Shown here: piece by piece, positions 40,239 through 49,992 of the stretch
How positions within the stretch are numbered: the first letter of the stretch is position 1
Layout of the letters: each line of letters begins with the position of its first letter
Origin: Flavobacterium sp. ACN6
GTDB taxonomy: Bacteria; Bacteroidota; Bacteroidia; Flavobacteriales; Flavobacteriaceae
Length of the DNA stretch: 64,000 nucleotides
Assembly (NCBI RefSeq): GCF_002304005.1
Contig: NZ_MRCQ01000002.1
Location: forward strand, 310,001-374,000
Direction: 5' to 3'
The notes under the pieces: model-generated
What the model was told of the DNA's origin: nothing
The model's input: only the letters and a program-made list of their open reading frames with translations
The model's database searches: none
Program-made: the position numbers and the translations under genes

Positions 40239-40263
40239 GTCATCGCGAGAAACGAAGGATGAC
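40239..40263. repeat. Dispersed repeat GTCATCGCGAGAAACGAAGG
   Basis: A segment with GTCATC and GATGAC ends and an internal AACGAAGGAT; it resembles AATGACA/CGTTCCTCAG-type sequence at 26915-26940. It sits between two co-directional genes. Confidence 0.5.
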
Positions 40264-40270
40264 GAAAATT

Positions 40271-41323
40271 CTAAACTAAGTTAGTGTTTTTAAAATTACG
40301 AGTAATAAATTCGAATGCTGCATGCATAATATGCCCCATCGATTTGGCATTTTTAAACTTCATATCATTTGTATAACGATATAATTCCATTTTCAATTGA
40401 TTCAGATGTTCTTCTGTAGAAATTGTATCGTGGCACATTATGTTCAACAGTTTTTTAATTCTGTTTTCTGCCGAATGGATCCGTTTTGCCAAAATCGCTC
40501 TTTCCTCATCTTTATATTGAATAATAGAACGTTCTTCTAACTTTTCCTTAATGAGCTTAATCATTGGGGAATTCTCTTTGAAAAACTGCGGTCGATATAC
40601 TTTAAAATTACCTTCGTAACATTGCTGGTCAAAGTCAATCGGGCGAATTTTATAAACTACCTGATCAAAATCGTGAATTGGGACAATAACATAATTATAC
40701 GCCCGCATATCTCCTAAAAGACGAATCATGCATCGTTCGTTGAACTTAACGAACTCTTTTGCAATCTGTGCTTTTTCCATTTCAGAACAGCCGTCCAGCA
40801 GCGTATCCATAAAAACATCGCCAGGAATTCCAATAATATGTTCTTCAATTAAAGTGTCTTTATAAACCAAAAAGTTGATTTTATCCGGTGAAAGGATATC
40901 TTCTAATTCTAATCCGTAAATTCGAGAAGCATCGGCTTTTTTGATGTAAAAATGAACGTAATTATCGTTGAGGATATTTCGGACTTTAATCCTGAAAGGT
41001 TTCGAATTTCCGAAAGTACAATAATCAATGGCATCAATATTTAGAAACTGAATAATCTCGCTGTTACCATCGGAATGCAGCAGGGAGTAAATTCTTTTTA
41101 GGTTTAAATCAATTTCATTGCGTTCAAATTCGTTGTAATACACTCGAATCCAAAGTGTATCATTATCATATTTATCGTAAACGTTTACCGAGCCTGAAAA
41201 GCGAAGCAGATCATCATAAAACACAGAAACTTTAGAAATACGTTCGTATCGCTCCAAATAGTTTAAAAGTGACTGTGTTAAAGGATAAGAAGGTTTTTTT
41301 AAAACCATTAATGGCTCGCTCAT
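40271..41323 (-). CDS. Conserved hypothetical protein with kinase-like GD.R..N and DFD motifs
   Basis: A 350-residue soluble protein I cannot assign to a named family. Its middle has LLGDMRAYNYVIVPIHDFD (about 202-220) followed by RPIDFDQQCYEGNF (about 227-240). The order GD-x-R-x-x-N then I-DFD is that of the catalytic loop and metal-binding loop of protein-kinase-like folds. A Lys in YIKKADASR (near 128) could be the ATP Lys. The C-terminal 80 residues are helical and basic. A -7 box lies upstream at 41341. Kinase activity is a hypothesis only. Confidence 0.7.
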   Translation of the reverse strand: MSEPLMVLKKPSYPLTQSLLNYLERYERISKVSVFYDDLLRFSGSVNVYDKYDNDTLWIRVYYNEFERNEIDLNLKRIYSLLHSDGNSEIIQFLNIDAIDYCTFGNSKPFRIKVRNILNDNYVHFYIKKADASRIYGLELEDILSPDKINFLVYKDTLIEEHIIGIPGDVFMDTLLDGCSEMEKAQIAKEFVKFNERCMIRLLGDMRAYNYVIVPIHDFDQVVYKIRPIDFDQQCYEGNFKVYRPQFFKENSPMIKLIKEKLEERSIIQYKDEERAILAKRIHSAENRIKKLLNIMCHDTISTEEHLNQLKMELYRYTNDMKFKNAKSMGHIMHAAFEFITRNFKNTNLV

Positions 41324-41340
41324 TTTGAATATCTTTAGTA

Positions 41341-41348
41341 CAAATTTA
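41341..41348 (-). promoter_or_regulatory. -7 box TAAATTTG upstream of the kinase-like gene
   Basis: Exact TAnnTTTG on the minus strand, 17 nt before ATG at 41323. Confidence 0.6.
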
Positions 41349-41428
41349 CATCAATAGGATTAAAGTTTAATTTTAAAGTAACAAAAATCAACTTAGCTCG
41401 TCATACTAAAAACTAAAACCAGAAAAAT

Positions 41429-42340
41429 TTGGAAACCATCTTAACCATTGAAAATCTGAATAAAAGATACGGCCGTATTCAGGCTTTAAAAAATGTATCT
41501 TTTACAATACAAAAAGGCCGCGTGTATGGCATTCTTGGCCCTAACGGAAGCGGGAAATCGACAACATTGGGAATTGTCCTGAATGTTGTTAATAAATCTT
41601 CTGGTAATTATCGCTGGTTCGACGGCAATATAGAAACGCATGAAGCTTTAAAAAAGGTTGGCGCTATTATCGAGCGTCCCAACTTTTACCCTTATATGAC
41701 AGCTGAACAAAACCTGAAATTAGTTTGTAAAATCAAAAATATCGATTATTCTAAAGTAAACGAAAAGCTGGAATTAGTTGGTTTAAGCGAAAGAAAAGAC
41801 AGTAAGTTCAGTACTTTTTCACTCGGAATGAAACAGCGTTTGGCTATTGCATCGGCACTTTTAAACGATCCTGAAATTTTAATTTTAGATGAACCAACGA
41901 ACGGATTGGATCCGCAGGGAATTCATCAGATTCGAGATATTATTAAAAAAATTGCATCGCAGGGAACGACTATTTTACTGGCATCGCATTTGTTGGATGA
42001 AGTCGAAAAAGTTTGTTCGCAGGTAATTGTTTTAAGAAAAGGCGAAGTTTTATACTCTGGTCCTGTAGACGGAATGTCATCTAATGAAGGTTTCTTTGAA
42101 ATTTGTTCTAATGATAATTTGGCTCTAAAATCTGTTTTAAGCGAACATAATGCTGTTGGGCAGATTAAAGAAGAGGATGGCAAATTATTGGTTTACCTCA
42201 AATCTGATTTATCAGCTGCTGAATTGAATCAATTTTTATTTTCTAAAAACATTATTTTAAGTCATTTAGTAAAACGTAAAAATAGTTTAGAAGCACAATT
42301 TTTAGAACTAACCAAAAACGCCACTATTCAAAAAAACTAA
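41429..42340 (+). CDS. ABC transporter ATP-binding protein
   Basis: A 303-residue ATPase. Walker A is GPNGSGKSTT (near 39), the signature FSLGMKQRLAIASAL (near 132), Walker B ILILDEPTNGLDPQG (near 152), and the switch His in LLASHLLDEVEKV (near 187). The C-terminal 90 residues are typical of ABC-2 exporters of the bacitracin/CcmA type. The start is TTG at 41429 (read as Met); no ATG or GTG precedes the conserved N-terminus. It is 3 nt from the permease gene. Confidence 0.93.
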   Translation: METILTIENLNKRYGRIQALKNVSFTIQKGRVYGILGPNGSGKSTTLGIVLNVVNKSSGNYRWFDGNIETHEALKKVGAIIERPNFYPYMTAEQNLKLVCKIKNIDYSKVNEKLELVGLSERKDSKFSTFSLGMKQRLAIASALLNDPEILILDEPTNGLDPQGIHQIRDIIKKIASQGTTILLASHLLDEVEKVCSQVIVLRKGEVLYSGPVDGMSSNEGFFEICSNDNLALKSVLSEHNAVGQIKEEDGKLLVYLKSDLSAAELNQFLFSKNIILSHLVKRKNSLEAQFLELTKNATIQKN

Positions 42341-42343
42341 ACC

Positions 42344-43180
42344 ATGAAAAGACTTCTCTCTATAGAATTGCAAAAAATCTGGATGAATAAAGCCAGCCGT
42401 ATTTTAACATTAACTTATTTTATATTACTTTCTTTTATAGCGCTTATCGCTGCTATAAAATTTGACATAGGTGTTTTTAAATTTCATTTGGCAGAAATGG
42501 GAATTTTTAATTTTCCTTTTATCTGGCATTTTAATACGTATGTTGCCGCAATCCTTAAATTTTTTCTAGCCATAGTTATTGTCTCTATGATGGCTAATGA
42601 ATATAGCTACGGCACTTTAAAACAAAACTTAATTGACGGTTTAAGCAAAAAAGAATTTATTCTATCCAAGTTTTTAACGGTAGTTTTGTTTGCATTTGCT
42701 TCAACGGTTTTTGTTTTTGTAATGAGCTTAATCTTAGGATTATTTTTCTCTTCGTATACAGAATTCAGTATTATTTTCAGTGATTTAGATTATCTTTTGG
42801 CTTTTTTCGTAAAGCTGACAGGTTTCTTTTCTTTCTGTTTATTTCTTGGAATTTTGGTAAAACGTTCTGCTTTTGCACTAGGTTTTCTTTTAGTGTGGAG
42901 CATTCTTGAAGGAATTTTAAAAGGTATTCTGGCTTTCAAAATTTTCCCAGAAAGTAATACAGATGAGAAAATCATGCAATTTCTTCCTTTAGAAGCTATG
43001 TCAAACTTAATTGTTAATCCAGGACCTCGATTATCAGTTGTCAAAAATATTGGAACTCAAATGGGAATCGAAACTGATATGGATTATAATGTAAATTACT
43101 TCACGATAGTAATCGTTTTGGCATGGACAGTTTTATTTGTTTATTTTTCTTACAAATTATTAAAAAGTAGAGATTTATAG
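42344..43180 (+). CDS. ABC-2-type permease
   Basis: A 278-residue inner-membrane protein with six hydrophobic segments (about residues 19-37, 66-83, 109-134, 150-168, 175-192 and 248-270), with the ABC-2 signature MMANEYSYGTLKQNLIDGLS (near 81) leading into SKKEFILSK. It is the partner of the preceding ATPase. Substrate unknown; such pairs export lipids, peptides or antibiotics. Its stop abuts the promoter of the T9SS gene. Confidence 0.93.
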   Translation: MKRLLSIELQKIWMNKASRILTLTYFILLSFIALIAAIKFDIGVFKFHLAEMGIFNFPFIWHFNTYVAAILKFFLAIVIVSMMANEYSYGTLKQNLIDGLSKKEFILSKFLTVVLFAFASTVFVFVMSLILGLFFSSYTEFSIIFSDLDYLLAFFVKLTGFFSFCLFLGILVKRSAFALGFLLVWSILEGILKGILAFKIFPESNTDEKIMQFLPLEAMSNLIVNPGPRLSVVKNIGTQMGIETDMDYNVNYFTIVIVLAWTVLFVYFSYKLLKSRDL

Positions 43181-43188
43181 TATATTTG
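43181..43188 (+). promoter_or_regulatory. -7 box TATATTTG, giving a nearly leaderless mRNA
   Basis: Exact TAnnTTTG beginning at the base after the permease stop codon and ending only 7 nt before ATG 43196. Confidence 0.6.
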
Positions 43189-43195
43189 CGATACT

Positions 43196-45541
43196 ATGAA
43201 TAAGGCAAAAAGTTTTTTAATCGTTTTATTTTTATGCTGTCTGTCTGCAAAGATAAATGCACAGGTCATAACTATTGATGATCAAAGATCACCGCAACAA
43301 CTTATTGAAAACACTTTAGTCAATAGCTCTTGTGCCTCCGCTTCAAATTTTTCTGGTAGCGGAGACACTTTTACCCAAGGAAAACAAAGTTTTGCTTATT
43401 TTAATAACAACGGAAGCAATTTCCCTTTTAATGAAGGTATTGTTTTAGTAACATCAACAGCTCAAAGTGCAGTTGGACCATTTAGTAGTGATGCAAATGA
43501 AGGTGCTGGCGATAGTCCTCAGTGGGGCCATGACAGCGATCTTGATGCGATACTCAGCATCAATTCTTTAAATACTACAGTTTTAGAGTTTGATTTTATT
43601 GCTTATACAAGTTTATTAAGTTTTAATTATATTTTTGCTTCAAATGAATATCAATATAATTATCCTTGCCAATATTCTGACGGATTTGCTTTTTTAATAA
43701 AAGAAGCTGGAACTAGTGATCCGTATAAAAATTTAGCTGTAATACCCAATACCAGTATACCAGTTTCTTCTGTAAACATTCATCTGAAAATTGAACCAGG
43801 AACAAGACCTGGTGGTATTTCTTACACAGGCTGCGAGGCTTCAAACGCAAACTATTTTAATGGATTAAATACCAATACCAGTCCAATAAATTATGCGGGA
43901 CAAACAGTTGTTATGACCGCTCAAAGCACTGTGATTACAGGAAAAAAATACCATGTAAAATTGGTAATCGGCGATGCTGATGTTAGATATCAAAATTCGG
44001 CAATTTTCCTCGAAGCAGGCAGTTTTGCTTCAAAAATTGTTCTTGGAGAAGATCGTACAATGGCAACCAATAATCCCGCTTGTTTTCAAGAAAAAATCCT
44101 TTTAGACAGCAAACTTTCTCCCGTAGACTATACGTTTAAATGGTATAAAAAAGACAATTCTGCTACCATCCTTGGTACAAATTCAACTTTTGAAGTTACA
44201 GAAACCGGAACCTACAAGGTTGAAGCAACTGTTACAAGTACAACATGTATACTATCGGGTGAAATAAAAATTGATTATGCTCCGGAAATACTTTCAACAA
44301 ATACTTCTCTATTACAATGTGATGATAATACAGATGGAATATCGATTTTCAATTTAACTAAAGCAGATAATATTGTAAAAAACAACAATTCCGAGATTTC
44401 AAATAAGGGATATTACGAATCATCAGCCAATGCTGAAGCAAAAACAAATCCTATTTTAACTCCTGATAAATATGAAAATAAATCCGTTAACCAGGTTGTT
44501 TTTGCAAGATTAGAAAATAAATACGGCTGTTATAAAATCGCAGAAGTCACATTGCAAATTTCTAATAACACGATAGCAAATCAAAACCCAATAGAAACAT
44601 GTGATGAAGATGGAATTCAGGATGGTTTTTATCAATTTGATTTGAATGCAGAAGCAACTCCGCAAATTGTTTCCGGATTACCAAACGGACTTACTGTACA
44701 ATATTATTTAACTGCGATTGATGCGATAACAGAAACCAATGCCGTTCCAAATATCTTTAAAAACACTACCGCCTTTTCCCAAACCATTTATGCTAGAGCA
44801 GTAAACGGACCTGACTGTTATGATATCGCTCCTATCGAATTAATTGTACATACTTTTGATCCGCCAAATTTCGAAGATGAAATACTATATTTATGTAAAG
44901 GTGATCAAATAACTTTATCTGTCGCGACTGGTTTTACAAGCTATACATGGTCGAATGGAGAAACAACAAATTCAACAACTGTTAATAGTGCTGGCGATTA
45001 TTCTGTTTTAGTAACGGACGCAAACAATTGTCAAAAAACTAAAACTTTTAAGGTTATTTTATCTGAACCTGCGCTAATTACAGGAGCTGAAGTAAAAGAT
45101 TTTTCTGGCGTAGACAATACAGTATTAATTCAATATACTGGAGTTGGAAATTATGAGTTCTCTCTTGAAGGATCCGTTTTTCAAGACGATCCAATATTTA
45201 GTCAAGTAAATCCTGGAATTTATAATGCAGTTGCTCGAGACAAAAATGGCTGCGGTCTATCCAATTCCTTTTTAATATATGTCTTAGATTATCCCCGCTT
45301 TTTTACACCGAATGGAGATGGCTTTAATGATTTATGGGTAATTACAAATATAGATCAAATGCCAGATTACACCATTTCTATTTTTGACCGTTATGGTAAA
45401 TTGTTAAAACAAATGACTCAAAACAGTTCGGGCTGGAACGGAATTTTAAACGGACAGCAATTACCTTCAGATGATTACTGGTTTACACTTCAATTTATCG
45501 ATGGCAAAAGTGTAAAAGGCCACTTTAGTTTGAAGAGATAA
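43196..45541 (+). CDS. T9SS type B sorting-domain protein with choice-of-anchor L domain
   Basis: A 781-residue secreted protein with signal peptide MNKAKSFLIVLFLCCLSAKI. The N-terminal 260 residues contain the choice-of-anchor L pattern (FNYIFASNEYQYNYP, SDGFAFLIKEAG, KKYHVKLVIGDADVRYQNSA). Middle Ig/PKD-like repeats follow. The C-terminal 90 residues are the gliding-motility CHU_C domain used as a T9SS type B signal: FFTPNGDGFNDLWVI, ISIFDRYGKLLKQM, GWNGILNGQQLPSDDYWF. It is an exported adhesin-like protein. Confidence 0.93.
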   Translation: MNKAKSFLIVLFLCCLSAKINAQVITIDDQRSPQQLIENTLVNSSCASASNFSGSGDTFTQGKQSFAYFNNNGSNFPFNEGIVLVTSTAQSAVGPFSSDANEGAGDSPQWGHDSDLDAILSINSLNTTVLEFDFIAYTSLLSFNYIFASNEYQYNYPCQYSDGFAFLIKEAGTSDPYKNLAVIPNTSIPVSSVNIHLKIEPGTRPGGISYTGCEASNANYFNGLNTNTSPINYAGQTVVMTAQSTVITGKKYHVKLVIGDADVRYQNSAIFLEAGSFASKIVLGEDRTMATNNPACFQEKILLDSKLSPVDYTFKWYKKDNSATILGTNSTFEVTETGTYKVEATVTSTTCILSGEIKIDYAPEILSTNTSLLQCDDNTDGISIFNLTKADNIVKNNNSEISNKGYYESSANAEAKTNPILTPDKYENKSVNQVVFARLENKYGCYKIAEVTLQISNNTIANQNPIETCDEDGIQDGFYQFDLNAEATPQIVSGLPNGLTVQYYLTAIDAITETNAVPNIFKNTTAFSQTIYARAVNGPDCYDIAPIELIVHTFDPPNFEDEILYLCKGDQITLSVATGFTSYTWSNGETTNSTTVNSAGDYSVLVTDANNCQKTKTFKVILSEPALITGAEVKDFSGVDNTVLIQYTGVGNYEFSLEGSVFQDDPIFSQVNPGIYNAVARDKNGCGLSNSFLIYVLDYPRFFTPNGDGFNDLWVITNIDQMPDYTISIFDRYGKLLKQMTQNSSGWNGILNGQQLPSDDYWFTLQFIDGKSVKGHFSLKR

Positions 45542-45609
45542 TTTTCTATATTAAATTCCAAATTTTTAAATTCCAAATTCCAATTTAAGCTTTAATTTAA
45601 TAGTCCAAA

Positions 45610-45648
45610 AAAAAAAATCCCAAATTCCGTAAGGAGTTTGGGATTTTT
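45610..45648. terminator. Bidirectional terminator between convergent genes
   Basis: AATCCCAAATTCC and GGAGTTTGGGATT pair with one wobble; A's precede and T's follow, so both the T9SS gene (+) and typA (-) can use it. The upstream stretch 45555-45590 has AAATTCCAAA words like 49853-49894. Confidence 0.85.
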
Positions 45649-45668
45649 ATATTGAAATTTAAAACGTA

Positions 45669-47465
45669 TTAGATTTTAAATCTTTTTCTGTCAGTTTCAG
45701 TTAAATAAATCTTTCTTAAACGAATAGATTTTGGTGTAACCTCTACATACTCATCTTTTTGAATGTACTCTAAAGCTTCTTCAAGAGAGAAAATAATTGG
45801 AGGGATAATTCTAGCTTTTTCATCATTTCCAGAAGAACGTACGTTAGATTGTTTTTTCTCTTTAGTTACGTTTACACACATATCATCTCCACGAGAGTTT
45901 TCTCCAATTACCTGACCTTCGTAAATTTCAGCATTTGGTTCAACGAAGAATTTACCACGATCTTGTAATTTATCGATAGAATAAGGAATAGCTTTTCCTT
46001 TTTCCATAGAAATTAATGAACCTTTGTTACGTCCAGCAATTTCTCCTTTGTAAGGCTCATATCCAATAAAACGGTGTGCCATAATAGCCTCACCAGCAGT
46101 AGCAGTAAGCAATTGGTTACGTAATCCAATAATTCCACGTGATGGAATATTAAATTTCACAATCATACGTTCACCTTTAGTTTCCATAGAAAGCATTTCT
46201 CCTTTACGCATAGTAACGAATTCAACTGCTCTACCTGAAAGATTTTCTGGTAAGTCGATTGTTAACTCTTCAATTGGCTCACATTTTTTACCATCAATTT
46301 CTTTGATAATAACTTGTGGCTGACCGATTTGTAACTCATACCCTTCTCTTCTCATTGTTTCAATAAGAACAGATAAGTGAAGTACACCACGACCAAAAAC
46401 CATGAATTTATCAGCAGAATCAGTTTCACCCAATTTCATAGCTAAGTTTTTCTCTAATTCTTTTGTAAGTCTTTCTCTAATATGACGAGAAGTTACAAAT
46501 TTACCTTCTTTACCAAAGAAAGGTGAATCGTTGATAGTAAACAACATACTCATAGTAGGCTCATCAATATCAATCGTTTTTAGACCCTCTGGATTCTCAA
46601 AATCAGCAATAGTATCACCAATTTCAAAACCTTCAACTCCAATGATTGCACAGATATCTCCAGCAATAACTTGTTGTACTTTTTTACGACCAAGTCCTTC
46701 AAAAGTATGAAGTTCTTTGATACGAGATTTAGATACTGTACCATCTCTTTTTACTAATGAGATTGGCATACCTTCGTTAAGAACTCCTCTTTCTAAACGG
46801 CCAATAGCAATACGACCTGTAAAAGCTGAGAAATCTAAAGAAGTAATTAACATTTGAGGTGTTCCTTCAGAAACTTTAGGAGCAGGCACATTGTTAACAA
46901 CCATATCCAGTAATGCTTCAACATTATCAGTTACGTTTTCCCAATGGTCAGACATCCAGTTGTTTTTTGCAGAACCATAAACTGTTGGAAAATCCAACTG
47001 CCATTCTTCAGCACCTAATTCAAACATTAAGTCAAAAACTTTTTCATGAACTTCTTCAGGAGTACAGTTTTCTTTATCAACTTTATTGATAACTACGCAA
47101 GGCTTAAGACCTAAGTCAATCGCTTTTTGTAATACGAAACGAGTTTGTGGCATTGGACCTTCAAAAGCATCCACTAGCAAACATACACCATCGGCCATGT
47201 TCAATACACGTTCTACTTCACCTCCAAAATCCGCGTGGCCTGGAGTGTCAATAATATTGATTTTTGTTCCTTTATATTGAACCGATACGTTCTTAGAAGT
47301 AATAGTAATACCTCTCTCGCGCTCTAAATCGTTATTATCAAGAATTAAATCACCTGTGTTTTCGTTGTCACGAAATAATTGACAGTGATACATAATTTTA
47401 TCAACCAAAGTGGTTTTACCGTGATCGACGTGGGCAATAATTGCAATGTTTCTAATAGATTCCAT
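45669..47465 (-). CDS. typA: Translational GTPase TypA/BipA
   Basis: A 598-residue ribosome-associated GTPase. G1 is [12 protein letters not shown] (near 11), switch [22 protein letters not shown]3 [14 protein letters not shown] (near 72), G4 INKVDKEN (near 127), then the beta-barrel, the EF-G-like domains and the TypA-specific C-terminal domain ([16 protein letters not shown]). It helps ribosome assembly and stress growth. The length is normal. A -7 box TACCTTTG is at 47485-47492. Confidence 0.98.
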   Translation of the reverse strand: MESIRNIAIIAHVDHGKTTLVDKIMYHCQLFRDNENTGDLILDNNDLERERGITITSKNVSVQYKGTKINIIDTPGHADFGGEVERVLNMADGVCLLVDAFEGPMPQTRFVLQKAIDLGLKPCVVINKVDKENCTPEEVHEKVFDLMFELGAEEWQLDFPTVYGSAKNNWMSDHWENVTDNVEALLDMVVNNVPAPKVSEGTPQMLITSLDFSAFTGRIAIGRLERGVLNEGMPISLVKRDGTVSKSRIKELHTFEGLGRKKVQQVIAGDICAIIGVEGFEIGDTIADFENPEGLKTIDIDEPTMSMLFTINDSPFFGKEGKFVTSRHIRERLTKELEKNLAMKLGETDSADKFMVFGRGVLHLSVLIETMRREGYELQIGQPQVIIKEIDGKKCEPIEELTIDLPENLSGRAVEFVTMRKGEMLSMETKGERMIVKFNIPSRGIIGLRNQLLTATAGEAIMAHRFIGYEPYKGEIAGRNKGSLISMEKGKAIPYSIDKLQDRGKFFVEPNAEIYEGQVIGENSRGDDMCVNVTKEKKQSNVRSSGNDEKARIIPPIIFSLEEALEYIQKDEYVEVTPKSIRLRKIYLTETDRKRFKI

Positions 47466-47484
47466 CTGTGATTTTTAATGGCTG

Positions 47485-47492
47485 CAAAGGTA
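47485..47492 (-). promoter_or_regulatory. -7 box TACCTTTG upstream of typA
   Basis: Exact TAnnTTTG on the minus strand, 19 nt before the typA ATG. Confidence 0.65.
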
Positions 47493-47606
47493 CACTTTAT
47501 TTTTTAATAAAAAACGTTTCTAAACATACTTTACGTATATACAATCAATTAGTTAATATAAATCGCGAAAATATAGGCCTCAAAATAATATTAACATATG
47601 TTTAGT

Positions 47607-47629
47607 TATAGTTAATTTAACTATATTTG
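47607..47629 (+). promoter_or_regulatory. Palindrome overlapping the -7 box of the PAS kinase gene
   Basis: TATAGTTAA and TTAACTATA form a perfect 9-bp inverted pair around one T (47607-47625). The right arm overlaps the -7 box TATATTTG (47622-47629), which ends 5 nt before ATG 47635. It could be a repressor site; the mRNA would be nearly leaderless. Confidence 0.65.
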
Positions 47630-47634
47630 AGGTA

Positions 47635-49344
47635 ATGAAAAGTAAAACTCTCCAAATTACTCTTATTTACTCAATCATCTCGATAATTATGGCGGTCTTA
47701 TGTCATAAATTACTCATAACTTACTTTTCTTCATCAGATTATCAATATTTATCTCTTATAAAAGACATTATATTTATTTTAATAACTGGATTGGTTTTTA
47801 GGTTTATACTTGCAAAAAAGGAAAAAAGAAGCATAACTATTTTTGAAAAGCTAAACAAAACAAACGTAGAAATAAAAGAATCTAATGAGAAATATGACAT
47901 TGTAGCGAAAGCGACAAGCGATACTATCTGGGATTGGAAAATTCAAGAGGACAGTATAAACTGGAATAAAGGAATTGAAAGCGTTTTTGGTTATAACCCC
48001 GAAGAAGTGGGCAAAACCTCGAAATGGTGGTTTGATAAAATTCACCCGGAAGACAGTATCCGAATGTCAATAAAATTATATTCTTTTATTGAGCAAAAAA
48101 CAGAAAAATGGCAGGATCAATACCGTTTTAGATGTGCTGACGGTACTTATAAATATGTTTTGGACAGAGGTTTTTTATTAAAAGATGAAAACGGAAGAGC
48201 CATTAGAATGATCGGAGCCATTCAAGACATTACAAAACAGAAAGAGGAAGAACAAAGACTAAAACTTTTAGAAACTGTAATTACTCAATCTCGAGATTCA
48301 ATTTTAATTACCGAAGCCAATTCGCCGGAAGGAAAAATCCCAAAAATAGTTTATGTAAATCCAGCATTTTCTCAAATGTCAGGCTATCAATCGAATGAAA
48401 TAATTGGAAAGTCAGCTAACATTTTTAAAGGCCCAAAATCTGATTCAGATGAATTAAAGAAACTTTTACGCGCCATAAAAAATGAAGAAGAATGTCTGAT
48501 AGAAACCATCACTTACACCAAAAACAAAGAAGAATATTGGGTTCGTTTTTCTATGATTCCAATTTTTAACAACGAAGGAATTATTTCGCACTGGATTTCA
48601 ATACAAAGAGATATTACTGATGAGAAGAAACTCGAAACAGAAAAAGAGCATCTTATTCGAGAATTAACCCAAAACAACAAAGATTTAAAACAATTCTCTT
48701 ACATAACATCTCATAATCTAAGAGCGCCATTATCTAACCTAATCGGACTTTTGAACCTCATTGAAGACATTCCTTTAGAAAACGAAGAACTTCAAGAAAT
48801 CCTGACCGGCTTTACTAAATCGACACATTTATTAAACGAAACAATCAATGACTTAGTAAAAGTTATCATTATTAAAGACAATCCTTCTATGCAGAAAGAA
48901 GAAACTTCTTTAAAAGAAGTTTTCGAAAATGTATTCAGCCAGCTGTCATTTCAAATAGAATTACACAAACCTATAATAAAACTTAAGTTCGAAAAAGTAC
49001 CCGAGCTCATAACAAACAAAGCGTATATCGAAAGTATATTATTAAACCTACTTACCAATTCTATAAAATACAAATCTGAAAATAGAAAACTAAAAATTTC
49101 CATAACTGCAGAAAAAATAGAAAACAAGACAATATTAACCTTCAAAGACAACGGAATTGGGATTGATTTAGAACGAAACCGCGATAAAGTTTTTGGCCTT
49201 TACCAAAGATTTCACAATTACCCCGACAGCAAAGGATTAGGTCTTTATCTTGTAAAATCTCAAGTAGAAACCATGGGAGGAACAATTTCTATCGACAGCG
49301 AAGTCAATAAAGGAACCACATTTACAATAACATTTAAAAATTAA
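47635..49344 (+). CDS. PAS-domain sensor histidine kinase
   Basis: A 569-residue membrane kinase. Two membrane helices (residues about 7-28 and 43-61), then two PAS/PAC units (about 80-205 with WKIQEDSINWNKGIESVFGY; about 210-330 with VYVNPAFSQMSGYQSNEIIG, a LOV/PAS-like core). The phosphoacceptor His is in ITSHNLRAPLSNLIG (near 360). The ATPase has NLLTNSIKYKS, DNGIGIDLERNRDKVFGLYQ and SKGLGLYLVKS. It lies 5 nt upstream of a receiver-only protein. Confidence 0.95.
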   Translation: MKSKTLQITLIYSIISIIMAVLCHKLLITYFSSSDYQYLSLIKDIIFILITGLVFRFILAKKEKRSITIFEKLNKTNVEIKESNEKYDIVAKATSDTIWDWKIQEDSINWNKGIESVFGYNPEEVGKTSKWWFDKIHPEDSIRMSIKLYSFIEQKTEKWQDQYRFRCADGTYKYVLDRGFLLKDENGRAIRMIGAIQDITKQKEEEQRLKLLETVITQSRDSILITEANSPEGKIPKIVYVNPAFSQMSGYQSNEIIGKSANIFKGPKSDSDELKKLLRAIKNEEECLIETITYTKNKEEYWVRFSMIPIFNNEGIISHWISIQRDITDEKKLETEKEHLIRELTQNNKDLKQFSYITSHNLRAPLSNLIGLLNLIEDIPLENEELQEILTGFTKSTHLLNETINDLVKVIIIKDNPSMQKEETSLKEVFENVFSQLSFQIELHKPIIKLKFEKVPELITNKAYIESILLNLLTNSIKYKSENRKLKISITAEKIENKTILTFKDNGIGIDLERNRDKVFGLYQRFHNYPDSKGLGLYLVKSQVETMGGTISIDSEVNKGTTFTITFKN

Positions 49345-49349
49345 TTATT

Positions 49350-49757
49350 ATGCTTGAGCAGATTTTATGCATTGACGACGACCCCATCACATTAATGTTA
49401 TGCAAAAAAGTAATCTCTAAATCTTCATTTTCCCATGAAGTTATTACAGCTCAAAATGGTGAAGAAGCGCTCCTTCACTTTAATACCTTAAAATACACTA
49501 ATGACAAAAACACAAAAAAGCCGGAGTTGATTTTTTTAGATCTAAATATGCCTATAATGGGCGGCTGGGAGTTTTTAGATCATTTTACAAGCCCAGATTA
49601 TAGTGATTTTAATTCTGCGCCAGTAATTGTCTTATCTTCTACAATCGACCCAGAAGATCTTGCCAAAGCAAAACAATATCCTATTATAATAGATTTTCTC
49701 TCAAAACCTATTACACAGCCAATGCTTGAATATCTTAAGAAGAAAATAGGTGTTTAA
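49350..49757 (+). CDS. Single-domain response regulator
   Basis: A 135-residue stand-alone receiver domain. Acidic pocket CIDDDPITL (near 8), phosphoacceptor Asp in LIFLDLNMPIMGG (near 60), Ser/Thr in VIVLSSTID and Lys in DFLSKPIT (near 118) are all present. There is no output domain, so it acts by protein contact or phosphotransfer. It is 5 nt after the kinase gene, its evident partner. Confidence 0.95.
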   Translation: MLEQILCIDDDPITLMLCKKVISKSSFSHEVITAQNGEEALLHFNTLKYTNDKNTKKPELIFLDLNMPIMGGWEFLDHFTSPDYSDFNSAPVIVLSSTIDPEDLAKAKQYPIIIDFLSKPITQPMLEYLKKKIGV

Positions 49758-49852
49758 TTTCTAATATTTTAAAATCCAATTTTTAAAATTCCAAATCCCA
49801 AAAGATACTTGATCGCATAATTATAAAAATCTTTTATTTTTAAAAAAAATCA

Positions 49853-49894
49853 AAATTCCAAATTCCAAATTTCTAAAATTGGAATTTGGAATTT
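49853..49894. repeat. AAATTCC-word hairpin
   Basis: AAATTCCAAATTCCAA (49853-49868) and TTGGAATTTGGAATTT (49879-49894) are a perfect 16-bp inverted pair with a 10-nt loop, within a longer AAATTCC-rich gap. Same word family near 45555-45590. Confidence 0.9.
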
Positions 49895-49940
49895 ATTTTT
49901 TGGAATTTAAATATATTTAAATCTACCATTTAGTATAAAC

Positions 49941-49969
49941 AAAAAAAGTCCTCTAGAAAGAGGACTTTT
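49941..49969 (-). terminator. Terminator of rpsT
   Basis: AAAGTCCTCT and AGAGGACTTT form a 10-bp stem with an AGAA loop; on the minus strand it is followed by a run of seven T, 24 nt after the rpsT stop. Confidence 0.9.
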
Positions 49970-49992
49970 GTATATTTCAAATTGTATTTTAA

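Noticed and set aside
34255..41323. Complete Pycsar or CBASS defence operon
   Set aside because: No nucleotide cyclase or CD-NTase is seen; only a PycTM-like domain is present.
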